Shown here piece by piece: positions 10,791 to 20,434 of a stretch of DNA of 64,000 nt; the first letter of the stretch is position 1; each line of letters starts with the position of its first letter. The DNA is taken from NCBI GenBank assembly GCA_963804375.1, contig CAWDQE010000021.1:682001-746000 (forward strand). Direction: 5' to 3'. The position numbers and the translations under genes are program-made. The notes under the pieces were generated by a model that worked only from the letters and a program-made list of their open reading frames with translations, was not told the DNA's origin and did not search any database. This DNA is from JANXQG01 sp963804375 (GTDB lineage Bacteria; Planctomycetota; Planctomycetia; Pirellulales; Thermoguttaceae).

Positions 10791-11880
10791 ATGCCCTTGC
10801 ACTCCGACCCAAAAAGACCGTTCCTCACTCTGGAAACCTCCGTTTCCAAGGCATTCATGGCCGAGGCCCTGGGCGTCTCGTTCGATCGCGACTACTACTT
10901 CGATCCTTGGTTGCGCCGCGAGGTGGATGCCCGCTGTCACCAATATGCGGAGGAGGCCCTCAAGGATCTCGACGTTCTCTACACCGAGAGCAACCTGGGC
11001 CGTAAGGCTTGGTTCGACCGGAACCAGGTCCTGGTTGGGGGCATTCAGCCCAATCTGATTCTCGGCATGTTGCTGGGCGCGGCGTTCCTCCCGGCCCCCC
11101 GCGGCGACGCCGACATCTCTCCGGCCTGCTGGGCCACTAGACCCATCGAGGAATTGCCTCCGCCCGATACGCTGCCGGATCATCCCCTCATCCGCCAGTT
11201 CGACGACCAGGTCCGGGCCGTCAGGCGCGGGACCGCTGACGCCCATCCCGCCGTTCTTCTGGGATGCTTCGGGGCGCGCGGCCGTCCACGGCGCGCTGAC
11301 CACGGCGCATAAGTTCCTGGGCGAGCAATTCTTCATGGACCTGCTGGCGGAGCCGGAGCGGGTGCGGCGGGTGATGGATTGGATCACGGCCGCCAATATC
11401 GTGCTCGTGCGGCACTTTGCCGATCTTTGCCGTATCGAGATCCAGAGTGTACACGTTGGAGAATGCTCGTCGTGCATGGTTGGCCGGGGTCCGTGGCAGG
11501 CGTTCGTCCTGCCGACGTTGCAGCGCATCGCATCGGAGTTGGGGCCCGTGCGGCTGCATTCCTGCGGGCGGAGCGACCACATCCTGGAAGCCGCGCAGCA
11601 AGTAGAGCGCCTCTCTGGCCTCGACTTGGGCGGCGAGACCTCGTTCGCGCGGGTGCGGGAACTGTTCGGGTGCAATCTTCAAGTCAGCATCGCCCCGCAG
11701 GCCAAACTCCTGACCAACGGCGCGCTCGATGAATTAACGGCCTGGACGGAGCGCGTGCTGGAAGACAATCGGGGCGGTGAATTGGTAATCCTCTATCACA
11801 TCGAGCCCCAGTATCGCCTGGCAACACTCCGGGCATGGCGGACCTGGCTGCAGAAGACCGCGCCGCTGGCGGCTGAGTAG
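10791..11880 (+). CDS. URO-D family protein, second copy, one frameshift
   Basis: About 363 residues over two frames. The first part (10791 to about 11235, frame 3) has LETSVSKAFMAEALGVSF and the TIM-barrel start. The second (about 11245-11880, frame 1) starts IPPFFWDASGRAAVHG and includes RLHSCGRSDHIL, the His-x-Cys part of the URO-D metal site. The frame change is around 11225-11250. It is a distant paralogue of the gene at 6334, and with the oxidoreductase it would have formed a three-gene cluster before IS4 insertion. No close RBS is obvious before the first ATG. The function is probably methyl transfer or decarboxylation, with an unknown substrate. Confidence 0.8.
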
Positions 11881-11909
11881 CCGCTCGGGAGATTGCGAGA
11901 GTCCCTGAT

Positions 11910-13079
11910 TCAACGGAGTATATCCGCGGCGAACGGATTGTCCGGGTAGATCGGCTCGACCTCCACGCCATAGGCATCGCGGAAAGCCCGACCTGAGACC
12001 CGCCTAGGGGACCATTTGACCTCGAAAGCCCGCAGTTTGCTTCCCCGCTGCACAATCAGGTCCACCTCCGATTGGGCTCGCGTGCGCCAAAAGAAGAGTT
12101 CTGCCGGTGAACCGGCCAAGGCATTCTGTTTGGCCGCCTCGGCGATGACCCAGCTTTCCCACAAGGCGCCGATGTCGGGCCGGAATTCGTCGGTGGAGAA
12201 GGCGGTAAGCAGGGCGTTGCGGATGCCCGTATCCCAGAAAAAGACCTTTTGGCCCTTGGCGATTTCCTTGCGCGGATTGGTGCTGAACGACCGCAGGCGG
12301 AAAATGACGAAGGTCTGCTCCAGCAGGTCCAGGTAGCGGTCCACGGTCGGCCGGGCCATCTGAAGCTGGGTCGCGAGTTCGTTGACCGAGACCTCAGAAC
12401 CGGCCTGGTGGGCCAACAAGAGCAGCAACTGCTTGATAAGGGCTGGCGTTTTGACCAGGCCGGTCTGGAGAATGTCTTTCCAGAGGTAGTCGGAACTCAG
12501 TTCGCGCAGCAGTTGTTCGGGGTGGTCGCTCGTCACGACTTCGGGATAGCTGCCGAAACTCAGTCGTTGCATGAGGAAGGCCCGCAGTTGCGCCGCGAAG
12601 TGCCGGCACAAGTGATCGGGCGCGGCGTCCGCGCCCGCCCATACCTGAGCGCCCAGCGTCTCGGAAAACAGCAGTGGCGGCAACACCAGCTTCCGGTTGC
12701 GGCCGGTGAGGCTCTCCGCCGCCTGATCGAGCAAATTCAATGAGGAGGACCCCAAGAGGAGGAACTTCGCGGGAAGCCGTGCATCATGCCAGCCTTTGAC
12801 GATGCGGGACGCCTCCGGCAAACGCTGCGCCTCATCGATGACGAGAACCGAGGGGTTGCCGAGTGAACGAAGAGCATCGGTCGGCGGCAAAGCGGCAGCG
12901 GCTTGGAAACGGGCCTTGTCGACCTCGACATCGAAATTGAGGAAGACCGCTGGCCGCCCCGCCAAGACGTGCTCCGCCAAGGTTGTCTTGCCGACCTGAC
13001 GCGCGCCGAGAATGACCCCAACCTTGTTGCTCGCCAAGATGTCGTTCAATGTCCGTTCGGCTGCTCTCTTGAGATACAT
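11910..13079 (-). CDS. AAA-family ATPase with DUF4143 domain
   Basis: A 389-residue cytoplasmic protein. Residues 1-150 are an AAA domain with Walker A (GARQVGKTT, about 26-34) and Walker B (VLVIDEAQ, about 80-87). The C-terminal DUF4143 region (about 190-360) includes the winged-helix-like QMARPTVDRYLDLLEQTFVIFRL and an FFWDTGIRN segment. It ends with a nuclease-like stretch FFWRTRAQSEVDLIVQRG...FEVKW. This family is widespread and horizontally mobile. Its cellular role is not settled, and proposals include DNA-related or toxin-antitoxin-like functions. The ATG lies at an AT-rich promoter-like region with an inverted repeat. Confidence 0.93.
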   Translation of the reverse strand: MYLKRAAERTLNDILASNKVGVILGARQVGKTTLAEHVLAGRPAVFLNFDVEVDKARFQAAAALPPTDALRSLGNPSVLVIDEAQRLPEASRIVKGWHDARLPAKFLLLGSSSLNLLDQAAESLTGRNRKLVLPPLLFSETLGAQVWAGADAAPDHLCRHFAAQLRAFLMQRLSFGSYPEVVTSDHPEQLLRELSSDYLWKDILQTGLVKTPALIKQLLLLLAHQAGSEVSVNELATQLQMARPTVDRYLDLLEQTFVIFRLRSFSTNPRKEIAKGQKVFFWDTGIRNALLTAFSTDEFRPDIGALWESWVIAEAAKQNALAGSPAELFFWRTRAQSEVDLIVQRGSKLRAFEVKWSPRRVSGRAFRDAYGVEVEPIYPDNPFAADILR

Positions 13080-13083
13080 ACGA

Positions 13084-13114
13084 TACAGTATAACCTGTCA
13101 TTTTGCATACTGTA
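13084..13114. promoter_or_regulatory. Inverted repeat operator candidate upstream of the DUF4143 ATPase
   Basis: TACAGTAT (13084-13091) and ATACTGTA (13107-13114) are exact complements 15 nt apart, starting 5 bp before the ATG on the minus strand. On that strand a TATACT -10-like hexamer overlaps the proximal arm. The arrangement suggests a dimeric repressor site overlapping the promoter. Confidence 0.5.
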
Positions 13115-13170
13115 AGATACAAAATCATCTATCTGATTGCAAGAACCGACCGGAAAAAGGTGGCGGGAAC

Positions 13171-13204
13171 GACGCGCAGGCGGAGAACCTCGCCGGGCGA
13201 GCCA
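13171..13204. repeat. Fragment duplicated from the neighbouring beta-helix gene
   Basis: GCAGGCGGAGAACCTCGCC and flanking bases match 13600-13633 at about 30 of 33 positions. The latter lies inside the 3' part of the large minus-strand gene. The rest of 13115-13483 shows no gene. Confidence 0.55.
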
Positions 13205-13483
13205 TTCAATGGGGTCTGCGACGATGGAACCAAACGAAACAAGTTGTGACGAGACTACCCGTTGGTGGGGTATCAGGCCGACCGTAATACCCCTCTCCTC
13301 GAAGGCTGCCCAATGGAAAGCGTTCGCTCGGCGCGCATCGCTAACAGACTGTCCGACGGACTTTCCCGGAATTGTGGAGCGGGGCCGCGCGTTCCTTCAA
13401 CCGGTCGCAATCGCTATCTTCGAGAACCGATCGTTCGCGGCCCAATGGCCGCCTGGCGGACCGTGGTGACGCCGCGTCCGAAC

Positions 13484-16400
13484 TCACGGCCCCAGCACGA
13501 ACGGCATGCTGCGGGTGGGGTCGGAGTACATCAGCGTGCTGGGCCAGTTGACCTTGAAATCCTGCTCCCGGCCCCAGGCGGAAATGCCGCCGAAGGCCAC
13601 GCCCAGGCGGAGGACCTCGCCGGGCGAGCCGGTCATGTTCGAGACTTCGCCGCCCTTGCGCCCCGCGATGCCTCCCACCAGCTTGATCTCCGCGAAGGGG
13701 ATCCGCGCCATCAGGGCGTAGCCGCTTCGCCCGGCCAACGAGACGCCGGTGAAGCCGGCCAGTTGGCGGCCGAGGGGATGGGTCGCCAGATCGGCCAACT
13801 GCACGCCCCAGATGCCGTCGTCCGGCAGGGCATAGTCGGCCGACCACTCTTTCCCTGCGCGGTTGTGAAAGCGGTACTTGAACAGCGCCGGCTTGCCGCT
13901 GGAGACAAACCCCAGGCCGATCTGCTCTTCCTCGGCCCATAGCTCGACGCTGTCGAACTCCCACATCCGCCCCGGGTTCTGGGCGTCGAAGTGCATCGTG
14001 TCGTCGGCGACGAGGAAATAGGCGTACAGGTTCTTGCCGTCGTGGGCCACGGCGCCGATGGCCGTGCCGGCGCGGAACGTCTGCCAAAGCCCCTCCGGCC
14101 AGTTGCGCGGATAGCCGGGAATAGGCAGGCTCACGATCTGCGGCACGACGCCCGCCTTGGCCCAGGCGCCCCAGTCCCCGTCGACCTTCAGCGGCGCAAC
14201 CTTGGGGATCAACAGCGTCTGTTGCAGGCCCTTGCCGCCCGTGCGGTGGGCGTCCGGAAGCCCGCCGGCCGCCGCGCCCGTCGGGCTCCAATCGAAATCG
14301 CTCCTGAGCTTCTTGACCGTTTCCGCGCCGTCCAAGCGGCAGCGGGCGAGCCGCCCGATGGCATCGTCCTCGACATAGGCGCCCGGCTTGCCGTCCGGAC
14401 GGAGGTACGGCTGCACGCCATAGCGCATGTCGACAAAGCCGATCGAGTAGTTGCAGGGCCAGCCCCAATTGCCGGTGGTCACGCGGAGCCCATCCGGGTC
14501 AAAGACGTCGATCTGTCCGCCAAAACTCTTGCCGGCGAAGTACCAGGCGGCCTTGCCGTCGTTGAGGACGGCGCCGGATTGATAGTTGCCGCCCGAGCTG
14601 GCCGCGAACCACAGCGGCTTGCCCTCGGCGCTGCTCTTGCCCACGCCCGTGCCGTCGGCGCCCCAGGCGGGCACCATCTTCTTGTTGAACTCGGTGACGG
14701 CCAGGTAATAGATGTCGCCCGTCACAGGATCACAAGACGGGGCATTGATACACTTCATGCCCCGCGGACTCGGCTCCTTGGCCACGCCCAGCGTGATCGG
14801 ATGGGCGAAATCGTAGATCGGGTCTCCCTGCGGATCCAGGCCCTTGAAGGGGATGCGGGCGAACAACAGGCCGTAACTGTCGCCGTTGGCCACGATGTCG
14901 CCGCCCTTGGTGAAGGAGATAATCGAATACGGCACCAGCCGCAGCACCCTCTGTGCCGCCGAGGGGCGCATGGCCAATCGCGGACGCAGCGGATCGCTCA
15001 CGTCGAACATGAAAAGCTGCTCGTTGGCCGTGGCATAGGCGATGAACGGCCGCCCCTGGAGAACGACCGCCAGGGAGGGCATTCCGATGGACCAGGTCTT
15101 GGCTTTCCCGTCCTTGTCCGGCGGCGCGGATATTGCTTGCGGGGCTTCCACCACCCACGCCCATGCGCCCGTCTTGGGATCCACGCGAAACACGCCCATC
15201 CAGCAGTACACGTATTCCGGCCGGGTGGGATGGACCACGGCCTGATCCATGAAGTCGCTCACGATATCCGCGCTGATCCGTCCGGTCTCGGGCCACAAGA
15301 TGCGGACGCGAGCGTGCTCCGTGAGCACCAGCCGCCCATCGTCCAGCAGTGCGCACCCCCGCGGATCGTTGAGGGCCTCGGGGCCGCACGGCGTCCATTG
15401 GCCGGGCTGGCGCGATTGGCCCAACGTCCGCAGCACCCTTCCGCTGGCGGCGTCCAAGAGGGCCAGCCGGGCGGCCGTGCGGTCCACCACGGCCAGACGG
15501 CCGGCGCCGGCCGCCAGGTACTGCGGCTTCTGAAGTCCGCTGGCATAGCGACGCACGACGTGCCCGGAACGATCCAGGGCGACCACGTCCGTTCCGGAAA
15601 TCGTCCACAAGGTGCCCTGCCCGTCGACGGCCACGTCGGCAACGGCCGATACGGGCCAGTCGGCCTTGCGGGCCCCCGTGGCCAGATCGAGCACGCGCAC
15701 GACGTTCAGTCCGCCGGCGGCGATATAGGCCTGCCCGCCGGCGACCGCCAGGCCGGCGATCGCGCCGGGCTTCTCAGTGCCGGCAAAGAGCCGGTAATCC
15801 TCGGCCCCGTTGGCCATCCGCGCGCGATCGCCGGGCAGGACGATGCGGACCAATCGCGCCTGGGCCTCCTTGCCGACCACGCCGTAGATGTCGTCGCCGG
15901 CCAGGGCGATCGCCGCATAGTCCTTCTGCGCGAGGTTGGAGGCGAAGATGGGCTGGCCGCTGGCCGAGTAACGCCGCAGCGGATAGCCCGCCTCATCGTA
16001 GATCGTGGTGACGACAAAACCGCCGTCGGGCAGCGACACGACGCGGTCGGCGTTGTCGCAATTATAGGCCCCCAGCGGGTTGCCGTTGTCGCCTACCGCG
16101 CCGTCGTCCACCAGCCGTGCGTCGTGGGTGATGGCCCGCACCTGGTATCGCGCGGCGGGCACGGGCAGGCCGAGATCGTCCATGCCGTCCCACCAGAGCT
16201 CGTGCACGCCTGCCGCGTCGGCCACGAGCGTGCGCAGCAGGGTGCCGTCGGCGGCGTACACGGCGGCGCTCTGCCGCGGCCCTTGACCGCGAAGATCGAC
16301 CGCCAACCGCCGCCAACCGGCCCCGGCCTGCGGCTCCGCCGGGTAGTCATACGCGCCCGCACAGACCGCGCCCTCCCGTACGGTCAAGGGCTGGCCGTCA

Positions 16401-17367
16401 CGATCCGCCTCCACCTTGGGATCCAGCAGTTGACCGACCCGCGCCCCGGCAACCCTCCGCCCCAGGTCACCGTCGCTGCCGGGTGCAGGTCGTACTTGTC
16501 CGGGTCTTTGAAAGCGGGCGTGACGTGTACGCTGTGGCGGTCCTGGCCGGAGGCCGAGGCCCATTCATACACCTTGGCGATGACCGGCACGCTGCCCCAC
16601 GGCCCAGTGCTGCCGTCCAACACGTTATGGTCGCTGGTCCACGCGGGCCCGGAGATTTCGTCGGCGATCAGGTTCGTGTTGTTGGCCGTCAACAGCGAGT
16701 TGCGCACCGCGCCCTCGCCGGAAGACAAGACCAGGATGCCCGCCGAGGATGCGCCGCTCACGGTCAGATGCGCCAGTCGCGTGCGTACCGAGCTTTGGCA
16801 GAACACGCCCAGCGTGCAGCGGCTGAAGACCGAACTTTCCACGCGCACGTCCTGGCACTGGCCGAGGATCAGTCCCCGGCTCTGGCCCTCGAAGCTGCAC
16901 CGCTGGACAACGACGCCCGAGCTCCGCTGCACCCGAAGTCCCTGCCCGGGTCCGCGAAAAGTCAGCCCGGAAATACGGAGATTGCGGAAGCGATAGATAT
17001 CCAAGGCGGGGCGACCCAGAGTACCGGGTACCCCGGCGTTGTCCGCCCGGATCACGACCGGCCCGGGCGGCGTGCTGGTGCGCTGGCCGCTCTCGTCGCC
17101 GGCGATCAGCATTTCCGCTCCATCGGCGCTGAATCGCTCGGCCAGCAGCACCTCGTCGTGATACGTGCCCGGCGCGAGCACCAGGGCATCGCCGTGGTTC
17201 AGCACGTGCGCGGCGCGCAGCAGGGTCTTGAAGGCCGTTTGCGGAGTCTTGCCCTCCGCTTGATCGTTCCCGTCCGGGCGCACATAGTAGGTGTCGGCGA
17301 GCAAAGGAACGGTCCAGGCAACGAGGGCCAGGATCACGAGCGGGAGTCGAATGTGACGCGGGATCAT
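13484..17367 (-). CDS. Giant secreted protein: beta-helix, FlgD-like Ig, beta-propeller, CBM9-like domain; one frameshift
   Basis: The start is taken at ATG 17367, which has GGAG 8 nt upstream. A signal peptide (LPLVILALVAWTVPLLA) is followed by a right-handed beta-helix (about residues 30-290, DTYYVRPDGND and repeated LxIxGxTF/VxVxxCxF rungs). The frame changes at about 16480, near DLHP. The second frame then encodes a FlgD-like Ig domain (DGTLLRTL...GVHELWWDGMDD), a long beta-propeller and a C-terminal CBM9/DOMON-like domain (DGDWGAWAKAG...MWEFDSVELW). The total is about 1290 residues. It is probably a surface carbohydrate-binding or degrading protein, and no catalytic residues could be named. 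A long open frame on the opposite strand (13991-16996) is a high-GC shadow. Confidence 0.8.
17009..17036. repeat. GC-rich palindromic repeat in beta-helix gene
   Basis: On the minus strand it reads ACCCGGTACTCTGGGT. The stem keeps pairing through one G.U pair. It is in frame and translated as AGVPGTLGRP between two beta-helix rungs. Confidence 0.7.
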
Positions 17368-17606
17368 GGTCTGTTCTCCGGTAGGCAATCAGTTGAACGG
17401 GCGGGAAGTGTCTTTATTATGATCCGGGGCGACGCGAACTTCCAGAACCGGTCGGCGGACGCTCAAAAAAGCTGAATGCGTACCGCCTGCAACCACCCGC
17501 ATCGGCTAGGGAAATCGCTTATCGTGCTTTCGAGTTTCTCTCGATACACTTTTCTTGAGGGTATGCATAGAATGCACCGGTTCCCAAATAGAGTTCATTT
17601 ATGTTT

Positions 17607-17849
17607 ACTCAAACTGTAAACGCCACTACCGGGCTTGCCCCGGTAGAGCGATGATTGGCCAGCTAGAACGCCGCCTTACAACCCCCTTCGCAGTTTCCGC
17701 CGGCCGTCGCGTGGTGCCCGCCGCCCGGCGCGGCGGGCACCACGCGACGGTCGGCGGAAACTGCGAAATACGCGGGAGATACGCGCGTTTTAGCTGATCA
17801 ATCATCGTTCCGCCGACACAGGGTCGGCGGGGACGTTTACAGTTTGAGT
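17607..17849. repeat. 243-bp composite palindrome (branched cruciform-like element)
   Basis: The outer arms ACTCAAACTGTAAACG (17607-17622) and CGTTTACAGTTTGAGT (17834-17849) are exact complements. Inside are two side hairpins: CTACCGGG/CCCGGTAG at 17626-17646 and CCGCCGAC/GTCGGCGG at 17810-17830. A second paired layer joins GATGATTG (17650) to CAATCATC (17799), and AGCTA to TAGCT. The core is a 36-bp stem (17689-17724 with 17730-17765, 35 of 36 paired, 5-nt loop). The stretch 17368-17606 before it holds no gene. No target duplication was found. It could be a structured RNA, a MITE-like element or a recombination site. It adjoins the cassette array. Confidence 0.85.
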
Positions 17850-17873
17850 TACTCCTTCCTCCTTTTCAATCGC

Positions 17874-17943
17874 GACGAACGGCAGGCACGACTCGTCGGC
17901 GAAGCCGATTGCGCAGCAACTCGGCGAGTGTGCCGTGTTCGCC
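17874..17943 (-). repeat. attC-like site 1
   Basis: Core GACGAAC (17874-17880) pairs with GTTCGCC (17937-17943). Stem arm GGCACGACTCG (17885-17895) pairs with CGAGTGTGCC (17925-17934), leaving one extrahelical G. Inner hairpins are TCGGC-gaa-GCCGA and TTGC-gca-GCAA. The 300 bp between this site and the first cassette ORF stop (17944-18239) has no clear gene. Confidence 0.75.
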
Positions 17944-18239
17944 GCTTTATTACTTGGGGCTACTTCCCGTATTCCCCAGGAAACGCCTTATTATACCCAC
18001 ATTTTCGGAGTTCCGAACAACGACGACCAGACGCTCAATCGGTGTCCAGTCCTTGGCCATCGCATCGGCGAACCCCCTGCAAACTCCTCCATCGAAAGGT
18101 GGCCGTAACCCGTGGCTAATGCAGGCATCGCAACGGTTTTTGCCCCGAGGCGTTGTGCCACGTTGAGTACATGCTCAACTGTTCGCCAACGACAACGTCG
18201 CCATTGTCGTTGATGTCTTCTGCGAACGAAGCCGTCAAG

Positions 18240-18917
18240 TTACCGCAGAATCTTGCACAGTGGGAGTTTCTTCACGCCTTCCGCTGTGACATGGGTGTTG
18301 AATAACCGCACGACTTGGAGTTGGTGCAGTTCTCCGAGATTTTCCAGCCCGGCATCGGTGACCTTGGTTCCGGAAAGGTCCAACTGTTGAAGTTCGACCA
18401 GCCCCTTAAGGCAGTCTAGCCCAGCGTCGGTCACTTGCGTTCCATCTAGCGACAAAGCTTTGAGTTGCTTCAGCGCCTTGAGGTGCTTTAGGCCGGCGTC
18501 CGTGACGCGAGTGTTGTAAAGGTGCAAAACTTCAAGTTTATTGAACCCCCTGAGATTTACTAGGCCATCATCGGTGACCTGGGTGTTTCCAAGGTCCAAA
18601 TCTTCGACCTGGTTCAGTCCCCTGAGATTCTCCATGTCAGCATCCGTGACTTGGGTGCTTCTGAAACCTACGGAAAGAACTCGTTCAAAAAATTCATCGC
18701 GTAGCAGTTCCCGTAGCCAGTCTGGCCATATTGGGTTCACGCACGTGCTCACGTGTCCCCCCAACCTGTAAACCTCATCTTTTGCCTCCGATAGCCTTCT
18801 GGCCTGCAGCACCTTCGGGATGAGCCAACTGCACAGCAGGGCGCATAGGGTGACGAACACTAGCAGCGTTCGCAAGCTGAATTGAAAACGGCGACGTACT
18901 GGCTTCGGTTCGGCCAT
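18240..18917 (-). CDS. Membrane-anchored leucine-rich-repeat protein (cassette ORF)
   Basis: A 225-residue protein. A basic N-terminus (KPVRRRFQFSLRTLL) leads into one membrane helix (about residues 16-33). A short linker (ARRLSEAKDEVYRLGG) follows, then about five 24-residue LRRs of the type LEVLHLYNTRVTDAGLKHL. The SLRTLL membrane anchor plus VTDAGL repeats is a common planctomycete family, and the repeats probably bind a protein partner in the periplasm. The function is unknown. It shares its overall plan with the cassette ORF at 19517. AAAGG precedes the ATG by about 10 nt. It is followed by 300 bp before the next attC-like site, longer than in the other cassettes. Confidence 0.85.
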   Translation of the reverse strand: MAEPKPVRRRFQFSLRTLLVFVTLCALLCSWLIPKVLQARRLSEAKDEVYRLGGHVSTCVNPIWPDWLRELLRDEFFERVLSVGFRSTQVTDADMENLRGLNQVEDLDLGNTQVTDDGLVNLRGFNKLEVLHLYNTRVTDAGLKHLKALKQLKALSLDGTQVTDAGLDCLKGLVELQQLDLSGTKVTDAGLENLGELHQLQVVRLFNTHVTAEGVKKLPLCKILR

Positions 18918-19143
18918 TACTGGATAACCTTTGGTTGCATGTCACACAATAGTATGCCAGATGGGAAATCTTTCGGCAAGCGAACCGGGAGACAAAACTG
19001 GTGAGCATCGTTCGATACCAACCGAGGTTCCCGGTAGTAGCCGATTTCCAGTGACCCGAAGTACAATTATGATATGGCAGCCATTTCCGTAGGCGCCGTT
19101 CATTCCCCTGTTTTGCGTTACGAGGTACTCAGCGGACCGAACA

Positions 19144-19366
19144 ATGAAATCTTCGCTTGACACAGCAATAAAGCTTCACCAGCACGGCCGGACCGAGGAG
19201 GCCGAGATCCGAGAATTTTCCGTGCCGGTCATGGCAATGTTGGACGCTCGCCTGTGGCCATGCCGATGGCAAGGCCCCGGAAGTGGTCCTGCGGGCGGAA
19301 GTGCGGGAGGAGGGCGCTGCGCGCTCAGGAAGGCGATTGGAGGCGGTCAAAGAGTAAGGCCCTCCC
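19144..19366 (+). pseudogene. TPR-like fragment, opposite strand to the cassettes
   Basis: A plus-strand segment starts with residues resembling a tetratricopeptide motif (LDTAIKLHQHGRTEEAE). In another frame it ends with ADGKAPEVVLRAEVREEG and a stop at about 19366. It looks like the ends of a degraded gene. It lies in the long leader (18918-19385) of the first LRR cassette, where nothing else was recognised. Confidence 0.35.
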
Positions 19367-19385
19367 TGGTGAGTACTGTTCCTCT

Positions 19386-19515
19386 AGCTAACGGGACGCA
19401 CGGTCGTCGCCGCTCGTGCCATCGTTCTACGGGTTGAATCTCCAATCAGTTTATCACGCTTCCACGGCCTGCACCACCAGGCGGTGACTCGCCCTGCGAC
19501 CGTGCGTTGTTGGCG
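19386..19515 (-). repeat. attC-like site 2
   Basis: AGCTAAC (19386-19392), 4-nt spacer, CGCACGGTCG (19397-19406), a 90-nt variable region, exact complement CGACCGTGCG (19497-19506), 2-nt spacer, GTTGGCG (19509-19515). The TAG stop of the next ORF begins 2 bp away, at 19517-19519. At 130 bp it is the longest site, within the known range for attC. Confidence 0.8.
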
Positions 19516-19516
19516 G

Positions 19517-20101
19517 CTATCTGTAAATCTTGCAGTTCGGCAATGCCCGCTGGAGCTTCTGTACGCCCTCGTCAGAGACATTGGTGCCTATGAGAACTAA
19601 TGTGTTTAGCTGCGGCAAACCCCCGATGTGTGGCAGGGCGGCGTCGGTAATGCCAGTCGCAAACAAGTTTAGCGTTCGGAGTTTCGGCAAGCCTTTTAGG
19701 TACGATAACGCGTTCGCGTCTGTAATCTTGACTTCGCGCCAGGGAGGCGATTGGGAGTTGTATCTCACTGCAACTACGTCTGCAAACAAGTCGACGCCGA
19801 GACGATCTTGCAGCCAAGCTACTCCTGCCGATCTCGTGTCGGGCATTTCCATGTGCGGCCCGAATTCGCCCACCTGAAAGTCATACAGCACATCTCCGCC
19901 CGATTTTCGAATAGCCAGTACTGCCTCCCGCTGCCGCTTCGCCTCCGCCCAACTTCGCTTCTTCGTGTGCTGCACGGTCAAAACGATCCAACTGCACGGG
20001 ATGGAAATGACCAGTACAAGGGCCAGTGCCCCCCACAAAGTTCGCCGTAGCCAGCGGCGTTTGGGCTTCGGCACGGCGGGTTGTGGTTCTGCTACGTTCA
20101 T
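19517..20101 (-). CDS. Membrane-anchored LRR-like protein (cassette ORF)
   Basis: A 194-residue protein. A basic proline-rich N-terminus (PKRRWLRRTLWG) is followed by a membrane helix (about residues 27-46) and a coiled linker (EAKRQREAVLAIRKSGGDVLYDF). A compact domain ends with two to three LRRs (LRTLNLFATGITDAALPHI, LNTLVLIGTNVSDEGVQKL). It is related in plan, but not closely in sequence, to the ORF at 18240. The ATG is 17 bp from attC-like site 3, and the stop abuts site 2, the layout of a single-ORF cassette. Its first residues (MNVAE) match those of the ORF at 22768. The function is unknown. Confidence 0.82.
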   Translation of the reverse strand: MNVAEPQPAVPKPKRRWLRRTLWGALALVLVISIPCSWIVLTVQHTKKRSWAEAKRQREAVLAIRKSGGDVLYDFQVGEFGPHMEMPDTRSAGVAWLQDRLGVDLFADVVAVRYNSQSPPWREVKITDANALSYLKGLPKLRTLNLFATGITDAALPHIGGLPQLNTLVLIGTNVSDEGVQKLQRALPNCKIYR

Positions 20102-20118
20102 GGCATCTTGCTCGTCGC

Positions 20119-20192
20119 CGCCAACGGGTTGGCCAAGCCGTCAGCGAGGCTGATCCCGCGAAGCGGGACTTTGCGGCTGGCCGATGTTGGCG
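20119..20192 (-). repeat. attC-like site 3
   Basis: CGCCAAC (20119-20125) and GTTGGCG (20186-20192) frame TGGCCAAGCCG pairing with CGGCTGGCCG, with one extrahelical A. Inner hairpins are TCAGC-gag-GCTGA and TCCCGC-gaa-GCGGGA. These are homologous to those in site 6, with paired base changes. Confidence 0.82.
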
Positions 20193-20413
20193 GCGGATTC
20201 GCCGATTTCTTGGTCGGCTTCTTGCCTCGTTCGTCCACTCAAAAACGCCCAACAAGACACGAACATGAACAAAGCGGTAATGAGCCCGTGTCCTGCCAAC
20301 CCCCAAATCGTCTCCCAGCTTACAGGTGCATGGGAATGGATAAGAGGGAGAACCTCAGCAAGCAGCATACCAAATGTGTCAACCGCTATGATTACACTCA
20401 CCACTCCGAACAC
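20141..20413 (-). CDS. Small membrane protein (cassette ORF)
   Basis: A 90-residue protein read from GTG 20413. Two hydrophobic helices (about residues 3-24 and 38-60) are separated by a short loop (IHSHAPVSWETIWG). The last 20 or so residues are encoded by the attC-like site itself, as is common for cassette genes. No family was recognised. The start lies about 38 bp from the degenerate site at 20454. Topology suggests an inner-membrane protein with both ends on the same side. Confidence 0.65.
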   Translation of the reverse strand: MFGVVSVIIAVDTFGMLLAEVLPLIHSHAPVSWETIWGLAGHGLITALFMFVSCWAFLSGRTRQEADQEIGESAANIGQPQSPASRDQPR

Positions 20414-20434
20414 GTTCTCATGCCCGTCGTGCTC

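Noticed and set aside
13991..16996. 1001-codon open frame on the plus strand
   Set aside because: It is antisense to the large beta-helix/propeller gene and has no domains. High GC in the real gene removes stops from this frame.
18185..18238. Possible further attC site after the first LRR ORF
   Set aside because: An inverted repeat (AACGACAA/TTGTCGTT) is present, but the AAC-4-stem-2-GTT layout is not. The minus strand instead reads like a short DINDNGDVV-type coding remnant.
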